Source of the DNA: Nitrospirota bacterium
GTDB lineage: Bacteria > Nitrospirota > Nitrospiria > Nitrospirales > UBA8639
Direction: 5' to 3'
Assembly (NCBI GenBank): GCA_029865515.1
Contig: JAOUGQ010000030.1
Location: forward strand, 1-17,360
Length of the DNA stretch: 17,360 bases
Numbering within the stretch: position 1 is the first letter of the stretch; each line of letters starts with the position of its first letter. Below the pieces are notes generated by a model that saw only the letters and a program-made list of their open reading frames with translations, did no database searches and was not told where the DNA came from. Both the position numbers and the translations under genes were made by a program. Positions 6,179 through 13,304 of this stretch are shown one piece after another.

Positions 6179-6526
6179 GTGTCTGATTTAGTGGCCAAAG
6201 CAGATGCAGCGAACTGGGACGGGGAAGTGCTTAAGTCCCCAGAGGTCGTCATGGTGGATTTCTGGGCAGTCTGGTGCGGACCCTGTCAGATGGTGGCCCC
6301 TATCGTTGATGAACTCGCGAAGGAATATCAAGGCAAACTGAAAGTCATGAAGCTGAATACGGATGAAGCCCCCGAAGTGGCGGGACAATATCAAATCATG
6401 AGTATTCCCAGCATTCTCTTCTTCAAGGGTGGGCAAGTGGTGGAAAAAATTGTTGGCGCAAGACCAAAGCAACAATTTAAACAAATCATTGACTCGCTCC
6501 TCGCTCAATCCTCTGCTACCGCCTGA
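6179..6526 (+). CDS. trxA: Thioredoxin
   Basis: A 115-residue cytoplasmic thiol-disulfide reductant, recycled by thioredoxin reductase. The active site WCGPC is at residues 32-36, after VDFWAV. The conserved cis-proline is in SIPS (Pro77), and the GGQVVEKIVGA segment follows, as in standard TrxA. Length is normal. It starts at GTG, supported by AAGGAGG 6 bases in front. It is followed after 25 bp by recN and probably shares its transcript. The second gene position is unusual for recN, but no functional link needs to be assumed. Confidence 0.96.
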   Translation: MSDLVAKADAANWDGEVLKSPEVVMVDFWAVWCGPCQMVAPIVDELAKEYQGKLKVMKLNTDEAPEVAGQYQIMSIPSILFFKGGQVVEKIVGARPKQQFKQIIDSLLAQSSATA

Positions 6527-6542
6527 CCAGAGGTGCGGATAA

Positions 6543-6563
6543 CTCGGTGTTATGCTAACCGAG
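6543..6563 (+). promoter_or_regulatory. Hairpin over the recN start codon
   Basis: CTCG (6543-6546) and GTTA (6549-6552) can pair with TAAC (6556-6559) and CGAG (6560-6563), leaving a 2-base bulge and loop TGC. The recN ATG (6552-6554) sits at the tip. An alternative pairing is CTCGGT with ACCGAG. Together with the lack of a strong ribosome site this could lower recN translation. It may also be chance. Confidence 0.3.
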
Positions 6564-8282
6564 CTGAGAATTACCAACTTCGCCCTCATCGATCAACTCC
6601 ATTTGGAATTTCCCCCGGGGTTTCTGGTGTTTACGGGGGAAACCGGAGCGGGAAAATCCCTTCTTATTGATGCGCTGGAATTGCTTGTCGGTGGACGAGC
6701 TTCTGCCGAACATATCCGGTTTGGCGCTGATGAAGCTCTCCTGGAAGCCTGTTTCGTTCTCCCATCAACTCATCCGCTCGTGACCAGGTTGCAACAGGAC
6801 GGCTATCTCCTACCCGACCAACAGGAGATCATTGTTCGCCGGATATTGTCTCGGTCCGGAAAAAACCGCAGTTACCTGAACGGGCAACTCGCCCCGCTTC
6901 AAACGATTCAAGACATCGGGCAGCAGCTAGTAGACATTCATGGCCAGCATGACCAGCAATCGTTGCTTTCATCTAAGACCCAGCTCAAACTTCTGGATGC
7001 GTTTGGAAACCTTGAGGAATTCGTGGCCCGTTATCAGGGGAAGCACCGGGAGTGGGTAGAGAAAAAAACGGCCCTAGACGAATTTCTCCAGAAGCTACGG
7101 GATCAAGCGAATCGTCAGGATATCCTTCAATATCAATACGACGAGTTGACCAAGATGCAGTTGCAGACTGGAGAAGAAGAGGCTCTTAGTCAGGAATATC
7201 ATCGATTGAAACACAGTGGACGATTGGGAGAGTTATCGAATCAAGCCTTTACCGCGCTGCATGAAGGAGAACGGTCGATTCTGGATCAACTGGGGGAGGT
7301 GACTCAGTGGATTCATGAGCTTGCGCAAATTGATGCCCAGGGAGAATCATGGGTTCCGTTATTGGACACGGCCACCATCGCATTGCGGGAGGTTACCGAT
7401 AATCTTCGGGATTACCGGTCACAGATGGAATATGACCCGGAACGAATGGAAGTCATTGATACCCGGTTGGCTGGCCTTCAACGGCTTAAAAAGAAATACG
7501 GTAAAACGATAGAAGATCTTGTGGAACTCACCCAGACCCTTGAGCAAGACCTGGGAGCGCTCCAGCACAGTGAGGAACAGGTGGCGCTTCGGCAAGCGGA
7601 AGTGACCAGTTGCTATGAATCAATGAAAGATGTTGGTCACGATTTGTCGCTCAGGCGGAAAAAAGCTGCCAAGCACTTGGTGCAAGAGATCAAGCGCGAA
7701 TTAGCTGCTCTCAAAATGGCGACAATGGAGGTGCAGGTCAATATTGAGATGGCTAATGCGGACAATCTCTTTGGTTCGAGCGGAATGGATCGTATCGATA
7801 TGCTCCTTGCCCCAAATCCTGGAGAACCGCTGATGCCATTGGGGCGAATTGCGTCCGGTGGGGAATTGTCTCGAATTATGTTGGCCTTGAAAACCGTGTT
7901 TGCGGGAAACGATCAAACTCCGGTCGTCATTTTCGATGAAATTGACAGTGGGGTAGGCGGTGAAGCAGGGATGGTCATGGGGAGTCGTTTACGTCAATTG
8001 GCCCAATTCCATCAAGTCTGCTGTATCACGCATCTCCCCCAAATCGCTTCACAGGCTCATGCTCAGTTTGTGGTAGAGAAAACCTCAACTGAAAACCGTA
8101 CCCTCACTCATGTACAAGAAGTGACAGGTGTCCAACGAGAAATCGAGATTGCCAGAATGCTGGGAGGGGGCACTCTCACCGCAACGATCAGAAAAACCGC
8201 GGGGGAAATGCTGGATCGAGGAACCGGTTCTACCGCAGGTGACAGTCCCAATACCCCCAAAAGAAAGCCTGCCAAGACGTAA
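6552..8282 (+). CDS. recN: DNA repair protein RecN
   Basis: A 576-residue SMC-like ATPase involved in double-strand break repair with RecA. The start LRITNFALIDQLHLEF, Walker A GETGAGKS (29-36) and the family block QLVDIHGQHDQQ (126-137) are followed by a coiled-coil arm of about 155-385. The ABC signature ASGGELSRIMLALK (434-447), Walker B VVIFDEIDSGVGG (458-470) and the H-loop ITHLPQIAS (492-500) complete the second half. The first and last parts form one ATP-binding head. The length is close to other RecN proteins (about 550-570), with a short Pro/Lys tail of about 18 residues. No LexA box is evident upstream. It is probably co-transcribed with trxA, and its start codon lies in a possible hairpin. 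Confidence 0.96.
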   Translation: MLTELRITNFALIDQLHLEFPPGFLVFTGETGAGKSLLIDALELLVGGRASAEHIRFGADEALLEACFVLPSTHPLVTRLQQDGYLLPDQQEIIVRRILSRSGKNRSYLNGQLAPLQTIQDIGQQLVDIHGQHDQQSLLSSKTQLKLLDAFGNLEEFVARYQGKHREWVEKKTALDEFLQKLRDQANRQDILQYQYDELTKMQLQTGEEEALSQEYHRLKHSGRLGELSNQAFTALHEGERSILDQLGEVTQWIHELAQIDAQGESWVPLLDTATIALREVTDNLRDYRSQMEYDPERMEVIDTRLAGLQRLKKKYGKTIEDLVELTQTLEQDLGALQHSEEQVALRQAEVTSCYESMKDVGHDLSLRRKKAAKHLVQEIKRELAALKMATMEVQVNIEMANADNLFGSSGMDRIDMLLAPNPGEPLMPLGRIASGGELSRIMLALKTVFAGNDQTPVVIFDEIDSGVGGEAGMVMGSRLRQLAQFHQVCCITHLPQIASQAHAQFVVEKTSTENRTLTHVQEVTGVQREIEIARMLGGGTLTATIRKTAGEMLDRGTGSTAGDSPNTPKRKPAKT

Positions 8283-8328
8283 GACTTCTTCAGTCAAGCT
8301 AGTCTGATTGTAGAAGCCCCTCATAAAC

Positions 8329-8354
8329 GGATGGAATTTTCATCCATTATGGAT
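8329..8354. repeat. Nested small inverted repeats between convergent genes
   Basis: GGATG (8329-8333) can pair with CATCC (8341-8345), and ATCCA (8342-8346) with TGGAT (8350-8354); the two exclude each other. They fill the 81-bp gap between the ends of recN and the oxygenase-like gene. Neither has a good T-run, so a terminator role is only possible. Confidence 0.3.
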
Positions 8355-8363
8355 CGAGCGTAT

Positions 8364-9032
8364 TTAAGATTCGGCTTTCCAAAAAAACACGGCAGCCATA
8401 CGTTTTGAGGCCAGGGCATGATCCCAACCAAAATAGCCGGTGGCGGAATGAATGAGATCAGATTTATAGGCTACCAGGCGGTTAAAGACATAGGGAGCTT
8501 CCAGGATTTCCTGGAACATGGTGGGATCCATTTCTCGTGGTAAGCCAGGCACTTCGCTGAGACTCTCAAAATTTTTTGGACAATAGTTGCCGTCCGGCGG
8601 TTCTCCAGGGAGATGTAACCGGTAAAAGGAGGTGCCACAATGACTCGTGGGGGGACTTGGATGGAGGTAGAGAACGGCGGCGTAATCGCAGATTCGAGCT
8701 GAGTCGACATGTGGACGGGCCACCCCTTCAGCTCCTCCGCAGAGCTGAATATGGTTGTGACCCGAAAACCCTGCCTCGCTATCCGTTTGAGGAGTGAGGT
8801 GAGGGATTCCTAAGTGCGTTGTGACATATGTTTCCACTGTGAGAACCTCTTCAGGAGTCAGGGCTTCCGGCGCACGCATGCCAGGCCAGGGTTCTGGCCG
8901 CCAGGGAGATCCTAAGGTCCAAGTCGTTTTGGCGATGCACCGCTGGGCAATCTCTAATGCGTTGGGTAAGGCCTGATCCTGGATCCAATAATCCTGTCCT
9001 TGGATCAATTCGCGAAAGGGGAGTCGGTTCAT
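8364..9032 (-). CDS. 2-oxoglutarate/Fe(II) oxygenase-like protein (DUF6445-like)
   Basis: A 222-residue protein with the layout of a jelly-roll Fe(II)/2-oxoglutarate dioxygenase. The metal triad would be His108-x-Asp110 in ARPHVDSARICDYAAVLYL and His195 in YKSDLIHSATGYFG, with Lys210 or Arg211 (ASKRMAAVFFW) for the 2-oxoglutarate carboxylate. The GTSFYRL segment (133-139) resembles DUF6445-type proteins. The substrate is unknown. The frame is open back to an ATG at 9188, but the extra 52 residues are Ser/Arg-rich and look untranslated; the ATG at 9032 gives a sensible N-terminus, though neither start has a clear ribosome site. It is divergent from another oxygenase gene, and the 237 bp between them hold no other gene. 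Confidence 0.68.
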   Translation of the reverse strand: MNRLPFRELIQGQDYWIQDQALPNALEIAQRCIAKTTWTLGSPWRPEPWPGMRAPEALTPEEVLTVETYVTTHLGIPHLTPQTDSEAGFSGHNHIQLCGGAEGVARPHVDSARICDYAAVLYLHPSPPTSHCGTSFYRLHLPGEPPDGNYCPKNFESLSEVPGLPREMDPTMFQEILEAPYVFNRLVAYKSDLIHSATGYFGWDHALASKRMAAVFFWKAES

Positions 9033-9269
9033 AGGAAAAAGTGAAAAATGGTGAAATGAAGGTAGTGCTGAATTGCGAGACAACCTTGGAGATTGTTGAC
9101 GCGAACGGGCACCATAAAACGTGCGTGACGTTGGGGTCAAGGAAAATGTTACGTGTGATTGTCCTCGTGAAAATTTAGTGGCAGACATGATACAGTGAAT
9201 CCCGACGCTTCATTTTAGAACGGTTAAGGCCTGGAGATTGGTCGTCCGGGTGAATGAAGGTAACTGAAT

Positions 9270-10010
9270 ATGCTGAATCCTGTAGTGCATGCCATCGATC
9301 AGCAATTGACTGAGGCACTTCTGCCCCTCCACGTTGAGGATATGACCCGTCAATATTGGGAGCAGGGGCAATTTCTGGCCTTGGAACATCTCATGCCCAC
9401 TCAGCTTGTCCAGGAGTTCATGCAGGAAGTAGAGCGCGTGCGGCCGCAGATCAATCGCAACTTTATTCCAGGGCATAAAAAGGGAGGGAGCGTCAGCTTT
9501 TACCTGCTTCAAAAATCTGCTCCCGCGATCCTTGCGTTTTATCATCATCAGGGGTGGATGAATCTGTTGAGCCAGATTGCAGGGGTACCGTTACTGCTAT
9601 GTCCGGAAGAGGATCCTCATTCCTGCGCGCTGTATTTTTACACCGAGCCAGGAGATCATATCGGGTATCATTACGACACCTCCTATTATAAAGGTGAACG
9701 GTTTACCGTTTTGTTAGGGTTGCGGGATCAATCGAGCAGCCGCTTGGTATGCCGTCTTCATACGAAAGAACCGGATCGAGAGGTCAAAGAACTATCATTA
9801 AGGACTGAAGCGGGGACGTATATTTTTTTTAATGGGGATAAACTGCACCATGCGGTCACGCCACTTGGCGCAGCAGAGGAGCGGATTGTGCTCACTCTCC
9901 AATACGTCACGAATCCGTCAATGGGTATGGCTCAACGGTGGTTTTCAAATATGAAAGATGCCGTTGGGTATTTTGGGTGGTCGGCCCTCTTTCGAAAGCC
10001 TAACCGGTAG
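9270..10010 (+). CDS. 2-oxoglutarate/Fe(II)-dependent oxygenase family protein
   Basis: A 246-residue protein. The metal ligands fit the family: His134-x-Asp136 in HIGYHYDTSYY and His194 in KLHHAVTPLG, with Arg205 in EERIVLTL as the 2-oxoglutarate ligand 11 residues later. The strands around these match the double-stranded beta-helix core (about 115-215). The N-terminal 110 residues are helical and the C-terminus ends in GYFGWSALFRK. The start has GAAGG 9 bases in front. Hydroxylation of a small molecule or a protein side chain is the family chemistry; the substrate cannot be read from sequence. The next gene downstream is convergent, so it is probably monocistronic. Its divergent neighbour has the same type of metal site and also contains GYFGW. 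Confidence 0.82.
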   Translation: MLNPVVHAIDQQLTEALLPLHVEDMTRQYWEQGQFLALEHLMPTQLVQEFMQEVERVRPQINRNFIPGHKKGGSVSFYLLQKSAPAILAFYHHQGWMNLLSQIAGVPLLLCPEEDPHSCALYFYTEPGDHIGYHYDTSYYKGERFTVLLGLRDQSSSRLVCRLHTKEPDREVKELSLRTEAGTYIFFNGDKLHHAVTPLGAAEERIVLTLQYVTNPSMGMAQRWFSNMKDAVGYFGWSALFRKPNR

Positions 10011-10080
10011 CTTTTTGTCGTCCCTTCAATCAGGAGATCGGTTGCGTGCTTGGTCTGCGGACAAGGGGCCTAATCAGTCT

Positions 10081-10102
10081 AGCCGCTCCTCAATGCGGTT
10101 TT
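10081..10102 (+). terminator. Weak candidate terminator after the oxygenase gene
   Basis: AGCCGC (10081-10086) pairs with GCGGTT (10095-10100, one G-T pair) around an 8-base loop, followed by TT. The stem is short and the T-run poor. The rest of 10011-10204, between convergent genes, shows no gene that I trust. Confidence 0.3.
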
Positions 10103-10204
10103 GCTGGGCAAGCCCTATAGAGCCATTTTGGGGGGATTTTACTGGTGGGCCAGGCTAAGGTTCCCGGCTCATGACCATTTTGCTTGATGGTAAGGGATGC
10201 CCTA

Positions 10205-11008
10205 CTAAGTATTGACTGGCGTTCCGCCTGAGTTTAAGCCAATCAATACCACCGTGGTATTATCTTCTCCACCTAACCGGTTAGCTGTCGTCACGAGCTT
10301 GTCGCAGATCGATTCCAAATACGGGGCTTTTCCCCTTACGATGGTTTGAATTTCCTGATCAGTCAACATTTTGGTGAGTCCGTCTGAACACAGCAGAATG
10401 AGATCTGAGGGTTCAAGCGGGTAGGCCTGGATGGTGGGGTGAGCCTGAGGATCTATTCCCAGGGCTTTGGTCACAACATGACGGAGTGGGTGCGTGCGCA
10501 CTTGCTCCGGCGTAATAAGGTTTAATGCCAGCCGTTCTTCGACCAGTGAATGATCTTTGGTCCAGAGCGATAGTGTCCCGTTTCTAAACAGATAGGCACG
10601 GCTGTCGCCCGCATGGGCCACAATCGCTTGGTGTCCTGTCGGCGTGGGTGTGATGGCCACAACGACGACGGTCGTGCCCATTCCATGAATGCGTTCGTTT
10701 TGTGCCCCTTCATTCCGAATGGACTGATTGGCCGTCTCAACGGCTTGGGATAGGATGGCTTGGAATCTGTCGAGGTGAATGTCCAAAGAGGCTTCAGAAG
10801 AAAGTCGGGTTCGAAATTCTTGGGGAATGGTGTGAACCGCAATTTGGCTTGCCACTTCTCCCCCGGCGTGTCCTCCCATCCCATCGGCTAACACCCACAG
10901 TTGGAGCTGGTCGTTGAGAGAAAAGGCATCCTGGTTCAATTTCCTGACCAGTCCGATATCCGTCAGCCCGACCCCAATCCATTTGTCAGATGATTGATGC
11001 GATCTCAT
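10205..11008 (-). CDS. PP2C-family Ser/Thr protein phosphatase
   Basis: A 267-residue soluble PPM phosphatase of the bacterial PrpC/Stp type, Mn/Mg-dependent, which removes phosphate from Ser/Thr on proteins. All core motifs are present: RKLNQDAF (22-29), VLADGMGGHAGGE (39-51) with metal-binding Asp42, GMGTTVVVV (109-117), HAGDSRAYLFR (132-142), TKDHS (150-154), VTKALG (179-184), LLCSDGLT (205-212) with Asp209, and GGEDNTTVVLI (246-256) with Asp249. No membrane segment is seen. Its ATG overlaps the stop of the upstream nuclease gene (ATGA), and no ribosome site is evident, so translation is probably coupled. Such phosphatases usually work opposite an STPK-type kinase, but none is in the window. 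Confidence 0.94.
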   Translation of the reverse strand: MRSHQSSDKWIGVGLTDIGLVRKLNQDAFSLNDQLQLWVLADGMGGHAGGEVASQIAVHTIPQEFRTRLSSEASLDIHLDRFQAILSQAVETANQSIRNEGAQNERIHGMGTTVVVVAITPTPTGHQAIVAHAGDSRAYLFRNGTLSLWTKDHSLVEERLALNLITPEQVRTHPLRHVVTKALGIDPQAHPTIQAYPLEPSDLILLCSDGLTKMLTDQEIQTIVRGKAPYLESICDKLVTTANRLGGEDNTTVVLIGLNSGGTPVNT

Positions 11009-11778
11009 AGGGAAGCGATATAGTCAGGGAGTCCATGGCGTTGAACCAGACGGTTGTAAATCAGGTCGGCCAGGGGTTCTAAGTTTTTGCAGTCCGCCTC
11101 GTTATATTGGATGAGCAAGTCTCCAGAGGCCGATTGCCCGTGTTGCCATTCTTCCCACAGGCGGACGGCATCCCAACCCGTGAGACCCTCCAGGGAAGTC
11201 GGGCGATAACAGCCCACTTCGGCCTCAATTGCCTTAAGCCCGCCCTTTAATCCTAATCGTCTAGCCGCAAAACACAAATCGATATGGGGATGATCGAGCC
11301 TCAAGTTAGGATATTTAGCTTTGAGAAATGGCAGGTCAAAGCCCGAGCCGAAGAACGTGACGATAAGATCATATGAGGCGAGTTCTGCTTGCAAGCGCTC
11401 CTCGGATAAGGTCTCTCCGTGAATGAGGGTGGTCATGCCCCCCTTGCCGTAAATGCCCACGACCGTGATCTCGCCATCGGGTAACGGGAGGCCGTTCGTT
11501 TCAATATCGAGAAATGCCGCATGAGATCGAAAGTTCGGGTAGAGTCGCCAGTGATCGCGGGTTTTCAGTATTCGGGCAAAGAAACGGGAATTATGATCCT
11601 TCCACTGATTGCGGGCTTCCTGAATCTCGTCATCGTACTGAACTTTCCGAACAGTGGAAATGCGGGGAGCAGTGGGTGTTTCAAGGAACGCATCCCATGT
11701 GGCAAGGCCTTCCTCCCACCAGAGGCGTTCAGTTGATTCTCCGATGCCCTGTAAAAATAGAAATGTGGATTGCAACAT
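11005..11778 (-). CDS. RNase H-fold exonuclease-like protein (YprB type)
   Basis: A 257-residue protein of the YprB/RNase_H_2 group with a DEDD-type 3'-5' exonuclease core. The N-terminal block FLFLQGIGESTERLWWEEG and TWDAFLETP is typical of the group and supports the start. The acidic residues are Asp91 and Glu93 in FLDIETNGL, Asp148 in FFGSGFDLPFLK, Asp167 in HIDLC and Asp229 in YNEADCKNLE. The conserved LKAIEAEVGCYR helix is at 181-192. The action is presumably metal-dependent trimming of DNA or RNA; the true substrate of this group is poorly known. The ATG has no evident ribosome site. It overlaps the phosphatase gene by 4 bp and is divergent from the cyclophilin-like gene, 107 bp away. 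Confidence 0.85.
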   Translation of the reverse strand: MLQSTFLFLQGIGESTERLWWEEGLATWDAFLETPTAPRISTVRKVQYDDEIQEARNQWKDHNSRFFARILKTRDHWRLYPNFRSHAAFLDIETNGLPLPDGEITVVGIYGKGGMTTLIHGETLSEERLQAELASYDLIVTFFGSGFDLPFLKAKYPNLRLDHPHIDLCFAARRLGLKGGLKAIEAEVGCYRPTSLEGLTGWDAVRLWEEWQHGQSASGDLLIQYNEADCKNLEPLADLIYNRLVQRHGLPDYIASL

Positions 11779-11807
11779 GAGTCTGGACGGGAAACCAGTA
11801 TTCTAGC

Positions 11808-11837
11808 CTTGATTTCATCAAGAGGACAAGCTACATT
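11808..11837 (+). promoter_or_regulatory. Candidate promoter with palindrome over the -35
   Basis: TTGATT (11809-11814, 4 of 6), a 17-base spacer and TACATT (11832-11837, 4 of 6) face the cyclophilin-DUF507 genes. A perfect palindrome CTTGAT-TTC-ATCAAG (11808-11822) covers the -35, a position where a repressor would block the promoter. It also lies 30 bp upstream of the divergent nuclease start, so both sides could be affected. Confidence 0.42.
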
Positions 11838-11885
11838 CTGAGACCGTATCATTTTGTGCTTCGTACCAAACCGCAACGAAAAAAT

Positions 11886-12281
11886 ATGGAATTTAGTCCA
11901 CAGAAAATCAAGATCACCATTGGCGGGATTCAGGTGGTGGCTCAGCTTAAATCCAATCGGACGGCTCAGGCCGTGGTTGCGGCTTTACCCGTTCATGCGC
12001 CGGTGAATCAATGGGGAGAAGAATTTTATTGTAAGCTGCCGGGGGTCAAAGATTATCGCGAGATCGCCACGACTCAAGTGAAGGTTGGTGATGTAGCCTT
12101 TTGGGGGATGGGGGAAATGTTGGCAGTTTTTTTTGGTCGTACACCCATGAGCCTCGGGGATGACCCGGTTCCCGCGGATCGGGTCAATGTGATTGGCAAG
12201 ATTTTGGATGATCCGAAAGTGTTGCGGCAGGCGATAGGGGCGTCCATGATGAAAGTGGAACTTCTTCCTGAGGGAATGTGA
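11886..12281 (+). CDS. Cyclophilin-like fold protein (TM1367 type)
   Basis: A 131-residue protein. The pattern KIKITIGG near the start, then TAQAVVAALPVHAPVNQWGEEFY (about 26-48), then VKVGDVAFWGMGEMLAVFFG (about 66-84) and PADRVNVIGKI (96-106), matches the small cyclophilin-like family known from Thermotoga TM1367. That family has a cyclophilin barrel, but peptidyl-prolyl isomerase activity is not established for it. The start at 11886 is preferred to a GTG at 11856 because the family begins right at this point; the ribosome site is poor (CGAAAAAAT). Its stop overlaps the start of the first DUF507 gene (TGATG), which points to coupled translation. Confidence 0.85.
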   Translation: MEFSPQKIKITIGGIQVVAQLKSNRTAQAVVAALPVHAPVNQWGEEFYCKLPGVKDYREIATTQVKVGDVAFWGMGEMLAVFFGRTPMSLGDDPVPADRVNVIGKILDDPKVLRQAIGASMMKVELLPEGM

Positions 12282-12562
12282 TGCGCCTGAATAAAGTCCG
12301 CGTGCATCAGATGGCTCTCTCAGTCGTTGAACGATTAACTGCGGCCGGGTTCCTGGAAATTGAGGGAAAGCCAGAGGAAGTGGTTCAGCAATTGGAATCG
12401 GTTATTATGTCCGAATTGCAGGTGGAAGATCGGTTGAATGCCGATGTCCGTGAGATGTTGAAGCAATTCGAACGAGAGTTCTCAGAAGGCCGTGCCGACT
12501 ATCAGAAAATGTTTACGATGGTGAAGCAAAAACTCATCAAGGAACGCGGAATTATCTTGTAG
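12281..12562 (+). CDS. DUF507 family protein, first copy
   Basis: A 93-residue soluble, helical and charged protein. The N-terminus MRLNKVRVHQMALSVVERL and the C-terminal DYQKMFTMVKQKLIKERGI fit DUF507, a family without known function. The ATG at 12281 shares a base with the preceding stop and has GAGGG 6 bases in front, so it is preferred to the GTG at 12278. The middle part (about 28-55) reads EEVVQQLESVI and ELQVEDRLNADVREMLKQF, probably two helices. It is followed by a diverged second copy. Only the family membership is claimed. Confidence 0.85.
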   Translation: MRLNKVRVHQMALSVVERLTAAGFLEIEGKPEEVVQQLESVIMSELQVEDRLNADVREMLKQFEREFSEGRADYQKMFTMVKQKLIKERGIIL

Positions 12563-12614
12563 GGCACTACAAGGGTGAGGTCTTAAGTAGAGAGTCAACC
12601 TCCCTGGATTTCCA

Positions 12615-12902
12615 ATGAATACTCCCATCCTGAGTGACGAAAAGCAGACGCATCTGGCCCATGCCATCCTGTCGGGTATCAAGGGAATCCCACAAGCAAC
12701 GCTGATAGGCGATTCTGCTCAAGCACTTCGTGAGGTGAAGCGAGTCCTGGCTGAGCATATGAAGGCTGAAGAGGAGCTGGTTCAAAAAGTGCGTAGTCGG
12801 TTGCAATCCTATGCCCGGCAAATTCCAGAAGGTTCCCAGGAGTGGGATGTGCTCTATCATAAAACCTACGAGGAAGAATTACGTAAGCGAAAGCTTGGTT
12901 GA
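12615..12902 (+). CDS. DUF507 family protein, second copy
   Basis: A 95-residue protein, a diverged paralogue of the preceding gene with the same order of elements: N-terminal helix (KQTHLAHAILSGIKG), middle ALREVKRVLAEHMKAEEELVQKVRSRL, then IPEGSQEWDVLYHKTYEEELRKRKL, the usual DUF507 end. The 52-bp gap after the first copy shows no promoter or terminator, so the two are probably in one operon. The ATG has no clear ribosome site. The pair may form a heterodimer, which is an inference from tandem position and equal length only. After it, 12903-13035 is empty. Confidence 0.83.
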   Translation: MNTPILSDEKQTHLAHAILSGIKGIPQATLIGDSAQALREVKRVLAEHMKAEEELVQKVRSRLQSYARQIPEGSQEWDVLYHKTYEEELRKRKLG

Positions 12903-13035
12903 TTGTACTCATATTCCTGCCGTTTTCTGCCTCCGCTTTTTCCCCGAATTTGCCGTTTGCCTTTTCATGATTGGAGTTTCTCATCTCTGGAACTGCGTAG
13001 AGTGCGAATGGTATGGTTTGGCCAGGTGAAGTCTC

Positions 13036-13275
13036 ATGGATGATCGGGAAAAGACCATGCATGCTCTCGGGGCCGCCACCCTCTCAATTTTACCGGGGAT
13101 GGGGCATCTGTACTTAGGTGTCAAACGCGGGAATATTTTCCTAGTGTGCGGGATCCTTCTCTTAATCATTTCGAAATTTTTCTGGCCGACCGGGTGGTTG
13201 ATCTATATCCAATTTGTCATTCTGGCAGGGTTCGATGCCTTTGCCTTTGGCAAGCGCGGGAGAGGACTGTTTTAG
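13036..13275 (+). CDS. Small two-helix membrane protein (TM2/DUF5683-like)
   Basis: A 79-residue protein. After a short soluble start, SILPGMGHLYLGVKRGNIFL (about 17-36) resembles the turn found in TM2-type and DUF5683-type proteins. Two hydrophobic helices follow, about 33-47 and 52-69, then a basic tail (GKRGRGLF). AGGTG 7 bases before the ATG supports the start. A signal-free inner-membrane location is likely. It is followed 29 bp later by the exported pseudo-phosphatase-like gene, probably on the same transcript. The function is unknown; the similarity to TM2-like proteins is by pattern only. Confidence 0.7.
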   Translation: MDDREKTMHALGAATLSILPGMGHLYLGVKRGNIFLVCGILLLIISKFFWPTGWLIYIQFVILAGFDAFAFGKRGRGLF

Positions 13276-13304
13276 AATGTGTCACACGAGATGGAGAGGA
13301 AGTG

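Noticed and set aside
9033..9188. N-terminal 52-residue extension of the first oxygenase-like protein
   Set aside because: Ser/Arg-rich, not typical of the family, and in the divergent promoter region; kept as untranslated, although the start remains uncertain.
9958..10158. Plus-strand frame of 66 codons at the end of the second oxygenase
   Set aside because: It overlaps the oxygenase gene in another frame and has no protein-like pattern after it.
13146..13304. Earlier start of the exported HAD-like protein
   Set aside because: It would overlap most of the small membrane protein gene and hide the signal peptide; the ATG at 13305 has a good ribosome site.
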